Origin: Streptomyces triticirhizae
GTDB taxonomy: Bacteria > Actinomycetota > Actinomycetes > Streptomycetales > Streptomycetaceae
Direction of reading: 5' to 3'
Assembly (NCBI RefSeq): GCF_003696235.1
Contig: NZ_RFFJ01000002.1
Span: 44,226-108,225, forward strand
Length of the DNA: 64,000 bases
Shown: positions 26,515-34,169 of the stretch, in pieces
Layout: each line of letters begins with the position of its first letter
Position numbering within the stretch: position 1 is the first letter of the stretch
The notes under the pieces: generated by a model
What the model saw: only the letters and a program-made list of their open reading frames with translations
The model's database searches: none
Told to the model about the DNA's origin: nothing
Position numbers and translations under genes: made by a program

Positions 26515-27432
26515 GTGAGCGAGCCCACGGAGCGCGGCGCGGGGAACGCGTCGGACCCGGCGACCGAGGCGTTCCTCGCCCATCGCAACCTGCTGTTCAC
26601 CGTCGCCTACGAGATCCTCGGATCGGCGGCCGACGCGGAGGACGTTCTCCAGGAGACCTGGCTGCGCTGGTCCGGGGTCGACCTGGACCGGGTGCGCGAC
26701 CAGCGCGCCTACCTGGTCCGGATCACCACCCGGCAGTCGCTCAACTGGCTGCGCGCCCTGAAGCGCCGCAAGGAGTCGTATGTGGGCTCCTGGCTGCCCG
26801 AGCCGCTGCTCACCGCCCCCGACGTGGCGCAGGACGTCGAACTCGCCGAGAGCCTGTCGATGGCGCTCCTGCACGTGCTGGAGACGCTCGCGCCGACCGA
26901 GCGGGCGGTCTTCGTGCTGCGCGAGGTCTTCGAGGTGAGCTACGAGGAGATCGCGCGCGCCGTCGACAGGACGCCGGCGGCGGTGCGCCAGATCGCGCAC
27001 CGCGCGCGGCGGCATGTCGACGCCCGCCGTCCCCGCGAGACGGCCTCGGCCGCGGAGACCCGGGCCGCGCTGGAGTCGTTCCGGCGGGCGTTCGAGACCG
27101 GCGACCTCCAGGGCGTGCTCGACGTGCTCGCGCCCGACGTCGTGCTGGTGGGCGACGGCGGCGGGGTCCGGCGGGCCGCGCCCCGGCCGATCGCCGGCGC
27201 CGACAAGGTGGCCCGCCTGCTCTTCGGCGGCCTGGCCAAGGTCGGCAGCGCGGCCAGCGGCGAGCCGACGCTGGTCAACGGCAATCCGGCGCTGATCGTT
27301 CGCCTGGACGGCGAGATCGACGGTGTGCTGGCGATCCGCGTCGAGAAGGCCCGCATCACCGGGCTGTACTACGTCAGGAATCCGGAGAAGCTCTCCCGCC
27401 TCTCCTCCGAGACCCCGCTGACCCTGCGGTGA
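26515..27432 (+). CDS. ECF41-type RNA polymerase sigma factor with SnoaL-like C-terminal domain (SigJ-like)
   Basis: The 305-aa protein has sigma region 2 (ATEAFLAHRNLLFTVAYEILGSAADAEDVLQETWLRW) and region 4 (LAPTERAVFVLREVFEVSYEEIARAVDRTPAAVRQIAHRAR). A C-terminal SnoaL_2-like domain of about 110 residues contains the ECF41 landmarks DGGG (GDGGGVRRAAP) and NPEKL near the end. In ECF41 the extension replaces an anti-sigma factor and modulates activity. The open frame begins much earlier, but GTG at 26515 follows GAGGG with 8-nt spacing; GTG 26479 lacks a ribosome site. It is probably co-transcribed with the upstream oxidoreductase. Confidence 0.9.
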   Translation: MSEPTERGAGNASDPATEAFLAHRNLLFTVAYEILGSAADAEDVLQETWLRWSGVDLDRVRDQRAYLVRITTRQSLNWLRALKRRKESYVGSWLPEPLLTAPDVAQDVELAESLSMALLHVLETLAPTERAVFVLREVFEVSYEEIARAVDRTPAAVRQIAHRARRHVDARRPRETASAAETRAALESFRRAFETGDLQGVLDVLAPDVVLVGDGGGVRRAAPRPIAGADKVARLLFGGLAKVGSAASGEPTLVNGNPALIVRLDGEIDGVLAIRVEKARITGLYYVRNPEKLSRLSSETPLTLR

Positions 27433-27608
27433 GCGGGGGCGTTCGCCGCGCCCCACGGGCCCCCGCGCGGGTGCCGTTCCGGCTTGGGCGCGGAGGCGAT
27501 CACCGTCACTCCCGCCGATACTGACGGTCCGGGCGGCCCGCGACGGCGCGCGAGCCGCTGCCGTCCCGGGCGCCCGGGGCGGCCGGGACCCAGGGCAAGG
27601 AGGCGACG

Positions 27609-28241
27609 ATGACGCTGTCCCAGGATCGGCCGGCGATCACCTACTGCTCCCTGGAGGCCCTGCGGGCCAGGGGCTGGACGCCGCTGCTGGTGCGCTCCTT
27701 CCTCGGCGAGCCCGACCGCACCAGCCCGGTCGAGCTGTATCTGAGCGACCGGGTCAGGGAGACGGAGCGGCTGCCCGAGTTCGTCGCCGCCCTCCGGCTG
27801 CGTCGGCGGCGGGCCAGCGCGCAGCGCGAGGCGCAGGCCAGGAGGAGGGCCGAGGGGCTGGCCGCGATCCGGGCGGCGGAGCTGAGCCTCCCCCGGCTCT
27901 CCGAGGCGGAGCTGGCGGAGCGGGCGGTGGCGCACCGCAACCTGTGGGACGCGGGCCGGGCGGCGCGCTCCTGGGGGCACCGGCCCCGGGCGGTCACGGC
28001 CGCGGAGCTGACGCCGGCCGAGCTGGCGCACTGGGAGGTGCGCTGGCTGCTGGACCGGCTGGCGCCGCACGAGGAGCTGCTGAACGCGCTGCCGCCCGGT
28101 GAGAGCCGGGCCGAGGGGCGGCGGCTGCTCACCGGGCGGTGCTGGGACGCGATAGCGGCGGCCTACCCGGCGCTCCGTGGGGAGTGTGCCGCCAGGCGGG
28201 CCGCCGCCGGGGAGGGTGACCCGGTCGGCGGGCCCCGCTAG
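27609..28241 (+). CDS. Hypothetical protein (Arg/Ala-rich, 210 aa)
   Basis: This protein begins MTLSQDRPAITYCSLEALRARGWTPLLVRSFLGEPDRT. A charged helical stretch (LRLRRRRASAQREAQARRRAEGLAAIRAAELSLPRLSEAELAERA) is likely a coiled coil or long helix. I see no signal peptide, membrane helix or known motif. The opening TYCSLEALRARGWTPLLVRSFLGEPD resembles short DNA-binding segments in other Streptomyces unknowns, but I do not assign a function. GGCAAGGAG lies 6-7 nt before the ATG. It is convergent with the M23 peptidase gene. Confidence 0.7.
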   Translation: MTLSQDRPAITYCSLEALRARGWTPLLVRSFLGEPDRTSPVELYLSDRVRETERLPEFVAALRLRRRRASAQREAQARRRAEGLAAIRAAELSLPRLSEAELAERAVAHRNLWDAGRAARSWGHRPRAVTAAELTPAELAHWEVRWLLDRLAPHEELLNALPPGESRAEGRRLLTGRCWDAIAAAYPALRGECAARRAAAGEGDPVGGPR

Positions 28242-28278
28242 CGGGGCCGCGCCGGGGTCGTCCGGGGGGCGGTCGGGA

Positions 28279-28309
28279 GGTCGACCCGGAGGTCAACCGG
28301 CGGTCGACC
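28279..28309. repeat. Three GGTCRACC units between convergent genes
   Basis: GGTCGACC (28279), GGTCAACC (28291) and GGTCGACC (28302) are spaced 11-12 nt apart. The outer copies are palindromes and can pair with each other, so a weak convergent terminator is possible. They end just before the stop of the M23 peptidase gene. Confidence 0.4.
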
Positions 28310-28312
28310 GAC

Positions 28313-29008
28313 TCACACGTCCGCGTCCTGGTCACGCAGGAACTTCATCGGGTCGATGGCCGAGCCGTAGTCGGCGGTGGTGCGGACCTCGAAGTGGAGG
28401 TGCGGGCCGCTGCTGTTACCGGTGTTACCCGACAGCGCGATCTCCTCACCGGTGTCCACCTCGTCACCCACGGCCACCTCGACCTTGGACAGGTGCGCGT
28501 ACTGGGTGAAGGTGCCGTCACCATGGTCGATCACCACGGCGTTGCCGTAGGCGGGACCGTCACCGGCGCCGTTGCCACCGGCCTTGACCACGGTGCCCTC
28601 GTGCACCGCGTTCACCTCGGTACCGTTCGGCACCGCGAAGTCCTGACCACTGTGCTTGCTCGCCCACCGGTCACCGCTGTTGCCATACGTCGCCGACAGC
28701 TCGTAGTCGCCCGCGATCGGCGAGACCCAGTCCTCGGCCTTCGGCCTGTCGTCGGCCTTGCTGTCCTTGGCCTCCTGGCTCGACGCGGTTGCCGCGTGCT
28801 GGGCCTGGCCATGGGTGGTCTCGGCGAGTTCGGCGGTGGAGTGCGAGGCGAACACGTCGGCCTGGGTGCTGCTCCCGCCCTCGGCCGCCACAGCCGCACC
28901 GGACAGGGCGACCGTGGCGCACACGCCGGCCACCACGGCGGCGGCGGCACGGGCACGGAGCGACTTGGGGGCGCGGTTCAGGGTGGTGGTCGTGGTGGTG
29001 TTCAGCAT
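28313..29008 (-). CDS. Secreted M23-family metallopeptidase (LytM-type)
   Basis: The 231-aa exported cell-wall hydrolase has a signal peptide ending in GAAVAAEGG near residue 42 and a linker rich in Ala/Asp/Lys. The M23 domain covers residues about 95-228. Zinc ligands fit the family: His119 and Asp123 in KHSGQDFAVP, then His203 and His205 in GPHLHFEV. Such enzymes cleave peptidoglycan cross-bridges. The long upstream frame is unlikely to be coding: MLNTTTTTTLNRAPKSLRAR is the usual Streptomyces start for this family. The 435-nt upstream gap points to an elaborate leader or promoter. Confidence 0.9.
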   Translation of the reverse strand: MLNTTTTTTLNRAPKSLRARAAAAVVAGVCATVALSGAAVAAEGGSSTQADVFASHSTAELAETTHGQAQHAATASSQEAKDSKADDRPKAEDWVSPIAGDYELSATYGNSGDRWASKHSGQDFAVPNGTEVNAVHEGTVVKAGGNGAGDGPAYGNAVVIDHGDGTFTQYAHLSKVEVAVGDEVDTGEEIALSGNTGNSSGPHLHFEVRTTADYGSAIDPMKFLRDQDADV

Positions 29009-29443
29009 GGAAGAACAACCTCTGCGATTCGGGGACATCCCGACCGAAAGCGACCGGGCGAATCTCATTGATAACGGGCAATTCACCCCGGCACAAGACC
29101 CCCTCTTACTATCCGATCCCGTAGCGAGAAGGGCGGGAACAAAGGCCCTGGACGCTCCCTTCACGGAATGCGGAAAGGCCTCCCCCGGGCACGCTTCCGC
29201 GCCCGATGCGGCGATGCCACCGCCGCTCACCTGCGCTTTTCCCGGACCGTCCGGAAGTCGGTCGGCGCGCCGGACGAAATTCCCGGCGTGGGATGACAAA
29301 AGTCCCGGGACCTTGGTCCCTTTCCTCTCCTAATCGCGGTCGTAGGCGCCGAAAGGGATGTGTCGGGCCTCACCGCGAGGGCGTCGAGAAGGGCTCGGAA
29401 AGGCCCCCGGGAACCCGTCTGGGGCCCGGTGGCCCGGACCGTC
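29009..29443 (-). other. 435-nt upstream region of the M23 peptidase gene, with a perfect palindrome
   Basis: No gene is evident. The perfect palindrome GGGACC-TT-GGTCCC lies at 29307-29320, about 300 nt before the peptidase start. I looked for a ydaO-type c-di-AMP riboswitch, common before Streptomyces cell-wall hydrolases. I found a GGGGTGAAT element but not the other conserved blocks, so it is not called. Confidence 0.4.
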
Positions 29444-30181
29444 TCAGCGGGGGAAGACCTCGAACGTGGTGCAGCGCCGGCCGCCGAAGCGCGGGGCCGC
29501 CGCGTCGACGGCGCCCGTCAGCAGCTCCCGAGCGTAGGCGGCCGGGTCGGGCTCGCCGAGGCCGGTGACATAGGCGCCGTGCTCGACCAGCGAGGCGATG
29601 CCCCGCTCCAGGGCGGCCTCGCTCAGCGGCTGGGCATGGGTGGGCCGGGGCGAGGCCGCCACGGCCACCCAGCGGACCCCGTCCCAGGGTTCGAGGCCGC
29701 CCTCGCCCAGCTGGTCGGGGAAGATCCAGCGGTTCCCGGCGTCCCCCGCCGCGTCCAGCACGGCACGCCCCACGGTGCGGTGGTCGGGGGTGTTCCAGGC
29801 GGTGCCGCCCCAGGTGTCGTGGTGGTTGAGGGTGATCAGCAGTTCGGGCCGGTGCCGGCGGACGGCCGCCGCCAGGTCGGCGCGGAGCGCGAGACCGGGC
29901 TCGACGACCCCGTCGCGGTGGTCGAGGAACTCCACCGTCCGCACCCCGACGGCCGCCGCGCTGGCCCGCTGCTCGGCCTCCCGCACCCGGGCCGACTCCT
30001 CGGGCGGGATGCCGTCGATGCCGGCCTCGCCCCTGGTGACCAGCACATACGCGACCTCGCGCCCGCTCTCGGTCCACTCGGCGACGGCCCCGGAGGCGCC
30101 GTACTCCAGGTCGTCCGGGTGAGCCACGATGGCCAGGGCGCGTCGCCAGTCCAGGGGCATCGGGGGCAGCTGGTCGGTCAC
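29444..30181 (-). CDS. PIG-L family N-deacetylase
   Basis: The 245-aa zinc-dependent deacetylase-like protein has the metal motif AIVAHPDDLEYG (His21, Asp23, Asp24), the EAEQRASAAAVGV helix and FLDHRDG strand of the fold, and NHHDTWGGTAWNTPDHR with the further histidine ligand. The family includes MshB and Mca of mycothiol metabolism and antibiotic deacetylases; the substrate is not evident. Of two adjacent GTG codons, 30181 is chosen because GAGGAG lies 6 nt upstream. It has no operon partner. Confidence 0.88.
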   Translation of the reverse strand: MTDQLPPMPLDWRRALAIVAHPDDLEYGASGAVAEWTESGREVAYVLVTRGEAGIDGIPPEESARVREAEQRASAAAVGVRTVEFLDHRDGVVEPGLALRADLAAAVRRHRPELLITLNHHDTWGGTAWNTPDHRTVGRAVLDAAGDAGNRWIFPDQLGEGGLEPWDGVRWVAVAASPRPTHAQPLSEAALERGIASLVEHGAYVTGLGEPDPAAYARELLTGAVDAAAPRFGGRRCTTFEVFPR

Positions 30182-30278
30182 CACGGTCTCCTCGGGTCGG
30201 AGCGGAAGCCGGAAACAGGTCCCGGCACTCGGCTTGGCGCGATGCGGCGGGCCGGGGACACCGACCCTAGGCCGTGGA

Positions 30279-31832
30279 TCATCCGTCCGGCGCCTCCGGC
30301 TCGGGAACGGTCGGCACCGGAAGCCCGGCGAGCCGCCTCCGGCAGCGCTCGGCGCGCCGGGTCAGCGTCTCCCAGACGGCGCGGGCCCCCTCGTCGCGGC
30401 GGTGGCTCAGCCCACGCTCGCAGACGGTCAGCGCGGCGCGGTCCTCGCCGAGGCGCTCGTGGCCGAGGGAGAGCCGGTTGAAGACCACCGGGTCGCGCAC
30501 CCCCTCGTCCACCGCCCACTGCCACAGGCGCATCGCCTCGGCCACGCGCCCCCGCCGCTCCATTCCCTGCCCCGCGTACCGGGCCGCGCGCCCCAGGGCC
30601 GCGAGGTCCCCGGCGGCGCGCAGCAGCGGAAGCGCGGCGGACAGCTCGTCGACCCAGGCCGGGTCGGCGCCGTAGTGCGAGACCAGGGCGGCCCCCGCGC
30701 TGCCGGTGGCGCACAGGCCGAGGGTCACGCAGGACCAGCACCGACCGCAGTCCGGCAGGGCGGCGATGGCGGCCGCCGTCTCGGGGAAGAGGCCCAGCAG
30801 ATGGTCCGGGCTCTCTGCCCCCTGGTCGAGCGCGGCCAGCCAGGTCACGGGCTGGGCCACGTCGTCCCTGCGGGTCTCGGGGTCGGCGAGCAGCAGGTTG
30901 AGCGCGGTCCGCAGCGCCTCCCGCGCCCACTCGGGGCGCGGCCGGCCGAAGGCGGCGGTCGGGGACGTGAGCGTTCCGCCGAACCAGCCCCACAGCCGTC
31001 CGGCCTCGGGGCAGCCCTCCTCCTGGAGGGTGGCCAGCGCCGCGCGCCAGGCGGCGACCCCGTCGCGCCAGGCCGCGATCACCTCGTGGGCGCCGCGGTG
31101 CGCCCGGCTCAGCCCCGGGGTCTCGGCGTCGCAGCGGGCGCGCCTGCGGCGCTCGCGACGCAGCACCTCGGCGCTCGGCTCGGCGAGCCCGTCCAGGTCG
31201 GTGTGCCCGTCGGCGGCGGCGCGGTCGAGGAGTTCGAGCAGCAGCGCGGCGGTGACCTCGGCGTCGGAGTCGGCGCGGTGCGCCCGGTGCGGCAGGCCCA
31301 ACGAGGCGACGCAGGTGGTCAGCCGGTGGTTGGCCAGCTCCGGGAGATAGCGGCGGGCCAGGGTGAGGGTGTCGAGGCTGGTCTCGGGAACGGGCCCGGC
31401 GCCGGCCAGCTCCAGCTCCATGACGAGGAAGCGCAGGTCGAAGCCGACGTTGTGGGCCACGAGGACCGCGCCGTCGAGCCGGTCGAGGATCGCGGGCAGC
31501 ACCTCGACGAAGCGCGGCGCCGTGGTGCTCTGGGCCTTGGTGATCCCGTGGATGTGGACGGGTCCGGTGTCCCGTCCCGGGTCGAGCAGGCTGGTCCAGC
31601 GGTCGGTGACCCGGCCGTCGACGACGGTGACGAGCGCGAGCGAGACCATCCGGTCGCCGCGCTCGGGCTCGAAGCCGGTGGTCTCGCAGTCGAGCACCAC
31701 ATAGCGGTGACCGGTCAACGGGTGGGCCGGCGCGGCCGGTAGTGAGCGGAAAGGGGAACGGGAGACGCCGCCGGTGCCGGGGGCGGCGGGGGAACCGGGG
31801 GCGTCGAGCGGGTCCGGTATGTCGGTCTGCAT
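30279..31832 (-). CDS. DEDDh 3'-5' exonuclease domain protein with large C-terminal extension
   Basis: The 517-aa protein has a DnaQ-like exonuclease domain at residues about 40-205: motif I VVLDCETTGFEP, motif II VAHNVGFDLRFLV and motif III HRADSDAEVTAAL. The remaining 300 residues are mostly helical, with repeat-like segments (AVDEGVRDPVVFNRLSLGHERLGEDRAAL) resembling TPR units, and a cysteine cluster DCGRCWSCVTLGLC that could bind metal. A nuclease in DNA repair or RNA turnover is likely; the extension's role is unknown. ATG at 31832 (MQTDIPDPLDAP) has no strong ribosome site, so the start is uncertain. Confidence 0.82.
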   Translation of the reverse strand: MQTDIPDPLDAPGSPAAPGTGGVSRSPFRSLPAAPAHPLTGHRYVVLDCETTGFEPERGDRMVSLALVTVVDGRVTDRWTSLLDPGRDTGPVHIHGITKAQSTTAPRFVEVLPAILDRLDGAVLVAHNVGFDLRFLVMELELAGAGPVPETSLDTLTLARRYLPELANHRLTTCVASLGLPHRAHRADSDAEVTAALLLELLDRAAADGHTDLDGLAEPSAEVLRRERRRRARCDAETPGLSRAHRGAHEVIAAWRDGVAAWRAALATLQEEGCPEAGRLWGWFGGTLTSPTAAFGRPRPEWAREALRTALNLLLADPETRRDDVAQPVTWLAALDQGAESPDHLLGLFPETAAAIAALPDCGRCWSCVTLGLCATGSAGAALVSHYGADPAWVDELSAALPLLRAAGDLAALGRAARYAGQGMERRGRVAEAMRLWQWAVDEGVRDPVVFNRLSLGHERLGEDRAALTVCERGLSHRRDEGARAVWETLTRRAERCRRRLAGLPVPTVPEPEAPDG

Positions 31833-31872
31833 CGGTGTTCCGAAGGGCGGAGGGGAACGCGGGCGGGCGCGC

Positions 31873-32322
31873 TCAGCGCCAGCCGTGGCGCGCCTGGAGG
31901 TTGTGCACGACGCGGTTGAACCGCGCGCGGTCAAGCGCGCACGCCTCCCGGCGCATCCCGTCCGGGTGGACACGCAACACGCGCTCCAGATGCACCCAGG
32001 AGTCGCGGCCCGTGCGGTCCCACGGCCCGGAGCCGAGCGGCAGCCACTCGTCGTCGCGGTCCCGGTCCCGGCTCGTCAACTGCACGGCCAGCAGGGTCTC
32101 CCGGTCCGCCTCGCGCGCCACCACCAGCACCGGCCGGTCCTTGCCCCGGCCGTCCCGCTCCTCGTAGGGCACCCAGGTCCAGACGATCTCCCCGGGGTCC
32201 GGATCGCCGTCGGGCTCCGGCGCGTACTCGGTGCGCACGCGCCCTATGCGGCGTGGCTCCACCTCGACGGTGGCGGTGGCTCCATAACGACCATGTATCT
32301 CGTCTGCCTGGGTGCGATCCAT
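31873..32322 (-). CDS. PemK/MazF-like toxin-fold protein
   Basis: The 149-aa protein has a PemK/MazF-type core: PGEIVWTWVPYEERDGRGKDRPVLVV (strand, basic loop, strand), LLAVQLTSRDRDRDD and DSWVHLERVLRVHPDGM. MazF relatives are mRNA endoribonucleases paired with a small antitoxin, but none is recognisable next to it, so a solitary or non-toxin role is possible. GTG 32328 is two codons upstream of the chosen ATG. A stray damage-type promoter begins 32 nt upstream of the start but points the other way. Confidence 0.7.
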   Translation of the reverse strand: MDRTQADEIHGRYGATATVEVEPRRIGRVRTEYAPEPDGDPDPGEIVWTWVPYEERDGRGKDRPVLVVAREADRETLLAVQLTSRDRDRDDEWLPLGSGPWDRTGRDSWVHLERVLRVHPDGMRREACALDRARFNRVVHNLQARHGWR

Positions 32323-32353
32323 GGGCACACGGTATCGCCGCCGTCCACCTCCG

Positions 32354-32376
32354 TTGTCAGTGGCGGGCCTTAGCGT
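32354..32376 (+). promoter_or_regulatory. RecA-NDp/PafBC-type promoter with no gene behind it
   Basis: TTGTCAGTG (32354-32362), 8 nt, then TAGCGT (32371-32376) is an exact match to tTGTCRGTg-N8-TAnnnT. Seven nt later the sequence is GGT, not a start codon. No convincing plus-strand gene follows, and the transcript would run antisense to the 32440-32880 gene. Confidence 0.65.
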
Positions 32377-32439
32377 GGGGAACGGTCGAACCCCGGCCGG
32401 TGACAGGGGAGTTGAGAGGGGAGGTGACGGCCCTGGGGC

Positions 32440-32880
32440 TCAGGGCTCCATCGAACGCAGCACGCGTTCCCGGATGCCGTCGAGGAAGCGTGGCACGTCG
32501 GCCATCGCGGTGCCGGTGCACTGCACGATCAGGTCCATCACGTCGCCCGCCGAGAGCGCGCCCACCACCGGATGGACATGGGCGAGCGCGACGCGCTCCT
32601 CCATCCGCTTCAACACATGGATGGCCAGGTTGAGTTCGGGCACCCGGCCGGTGTCGCCGAAGTCGACCTTCCGCCGCACCACCCACATGTCGGGGATGAC
32701 CTGCCCGAAGACGATGAGGTGCGCCAACGCGAACATGGAGCGGGCGCACTGGCGCGCGCTCTCGTCCGACTCGTCCTGGAGCGCCCGCACCGCCTCCTCG
32801 TCCTCGGCCAGATGGGCCTTGATCAGCGCCACGGCGTGCAGCACTTCGTCCCTGGTGTACGGCCTGACGGCGTCGTCCAC
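32440..32880 (-). CDS. Hypothetical protein (146 aa, helical)
   Basis: The protein begins MDDAVRPYTRDEVLHAVALIKAHLAEDEEAVRAL. It is predicted soluble and helical, with an Asp/Glu-rich first third and a more hydrophobic middle (MFALAHLIVFGQVIPDMWVVRRKVDFGD). I recognise no family. Codon use is normal for the region and it reads as a real gene. An antisense transcript from the orphan damage-type promoter at 32354 would cover its 3' half. Confidence 0.65.
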   Translation of the reverse strand: MDDAVRPYTRDEVLHAVALIKAHLAEDEEAVRALQDESDESARQCARSMFALAHLIVFGQVIPDMWVVRRKVDFGDTGRVPELNLAIHVLKRMEERVALAHVHPVVGALSAGDVMDLIVQCTGTAMADVPRFLDGIRERVLRSMEP

Positions 32881-32991
32881 GCGTCAACTCCCTGCTTACT
32901 GTGCGCTGACGGTACGAGCACCCAGTGTGTCAGCTCGCGCGCGGGGACGGGCCCGTTCGGTCGACTTCCCGCCCCGGGGGACGAGGCCCGG

Positions 32992-33636
32992 TCAGCCGTC
33001 CCGGCGCGGCCCGCTCCACGCCGGGCGGTCGGGATGGTCCATCCGCACCACCACGTCGGCGGCCCGCAACGGCTCCTCCTCCGCCGCGTACCGGGCGAAG
33101 GCGGGCAACGTCCACCGCTCCTCCGCCGGGGTGCGCCGCGCCAGCGCGCCCTCGGAGAGGTCGAGATGGACCGTCAGATCGGCGGGAAACCATCGCCCCA
33201 GCAGAAAGGTGCCATGGAGCAACAGCACACCGCCCGGCGGGAGTTCGACATACGGGCTGCGGGTGGCCCGGTCCCGCTCCGCGTCCCACAGATCGGGCAG
33301 CACCCGCCCGCTGCCGCCGGGGTCCAGCGGCGTCAGCACCTCCCGCCAGAGCGCACCGACGTCCAGCCAGGACTCCCGGTAGGAGTCCGGGTCCTGCCGG
33401 CCGAACTCGTACCGCAGCGAGGCCGCGCGCAGAAAGCCGGCCGCGTCCACCACGAGCGCCGAGCGGCCCCGCACCCGCAGCTCCTCAGCGACGGCGTGGG
33501 CCAGCCGTTCGCCGCCGGCCGCCGGGGCCCCGTCGAGCAGCATCCGCCGCCATGTCCCGGGCTCGACCTCCGGGGCGAGCACCCCCTCGGCGAGGGCGGC
33601 GGCCAGCTTCTCCCAGGTGATCGCCTCCAGTCGCAT
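32992..33636 (-). CDS. Uridine kinase-like P-loop protein with degenerate Walker A
   Basis: The 214-aa protein resembles Streptomyces uridine-kinase-like proteins (VVDAAGFLRAASLRYEFGRQDPDSYRESW, then GGVLLLHGTFLLGRWFPADLTVHLDL). Where a Walker A GxxxxGK[S/T] should be, it reads LLDGAPAAGGERLAHA, lacking the catalytic Lys and Ser/Thr. ATP-dependent phosphorylation is therefore doubtful and the protein may only bind ligand. ATG at 33636 is directly preceded by a G-run, too close for a normal ribosome site. It is divergent from the small 33793 gene. Confidence 0.7.
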   Translation of the reverse strand: MRLEAITWEKLAAALAEGVLAPEVEPGTWRRMLLDGAPAAGGERLAHAVAEELRVRGRSALVVDAAGFLRAASLRYEFGRQDPDSYRESWLDVGALWREVLTPLDPGGSGRVLPDLWDAERDRATRSPYVELPPGGVLLLHGTFLLGRWFPADLTVHLDLSEGALARRTPAEERWTLPAFARYAAEEEPLRAADVVVRMDHPDRPAWSGPRRDG

Positions 33637-33792
33637 CCCCCCATCATCGTCGAGGCCCGGCGGGGGCGCGGACGGGCCCGGCTGGAGCGCGGACCGGCCC
33701 CCGCCGGAGCGCGGACGACGGCCGGACCGGCGCCCGTTCTCCGAGGTGGGCGCGTTCTTCCCTCCGCGCGCCCGGCACCGCACGATAGATCC

Positions 33793-34026
33793 ATGAGCCA
33801 CAACGCCACCGAACCCACGCAGCTCGTCCCCTATGTGGAGGCGCTACGCGCCCGGTTACCGGCCGCGCAGTTCATTCTGCTGATGCGCACCTTCAACGCC
33901 TGGCTGACCGGCGGCGGCCGACTGGGCGTTCCGCTGGTGCCGCGCCACGGCGCGGAGGACGAGCCCTTCACGGCCGAGTTGCAGAACGAGATGCTCACCC
34001 TGATGCGGCTGACGACCGCCTCCTGA
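33793..34026 (+). CDS. Small hypothetical protein (77 aa)
   Basis: This soluble protein begins MSHNATEPTQLVPYVEALRARLPAAQFILLMRTFNAWLTGG. The upstream frame is open but anti-parallel to the kinase-like gene and unlikely to code. The product has balanced composition, unlike neighbouring shadow frames, and its ATG follows CGATAGATCC, which could be a -10 box for a leaderless message. I cannot assign a function. Confidence 0.6.
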   Translation: MSHNATEPTQLVPYVEALRARLPAAQFILLMRTFNAWLTGGGRLGVPLVPRHGAEDEPFTAELQNEMLTLMRLTTAS

Positions 34027-34169
34027 GCCGGCCGGCCCCCGCTCCCCGCGCCCCCGCACGAGCCGGGACGCGCAGATCTCCCCGGGATTCGCTCCCTCGG
34101 AGCCGGCAGATGACATCTTCTTGTCAGGTGTTACCCGAAAAACACCACAGGGAGCGAAAGGGGAGATAT

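Noticed and set aside
29009..29443. ydaO-type c-di-AMP riboswitch before the M23 peptidase
   Set aside because: Only a GGGGTGAAT-like element is present; the other conserved blocks could not be found, so it is not supported.
34110..34169. N-terminal extension of the FUSC-like gene from ATG 34110
   Set aside because: The extension has no hydrophobic or family character and the ATG at 34170 has a good ribosome site.
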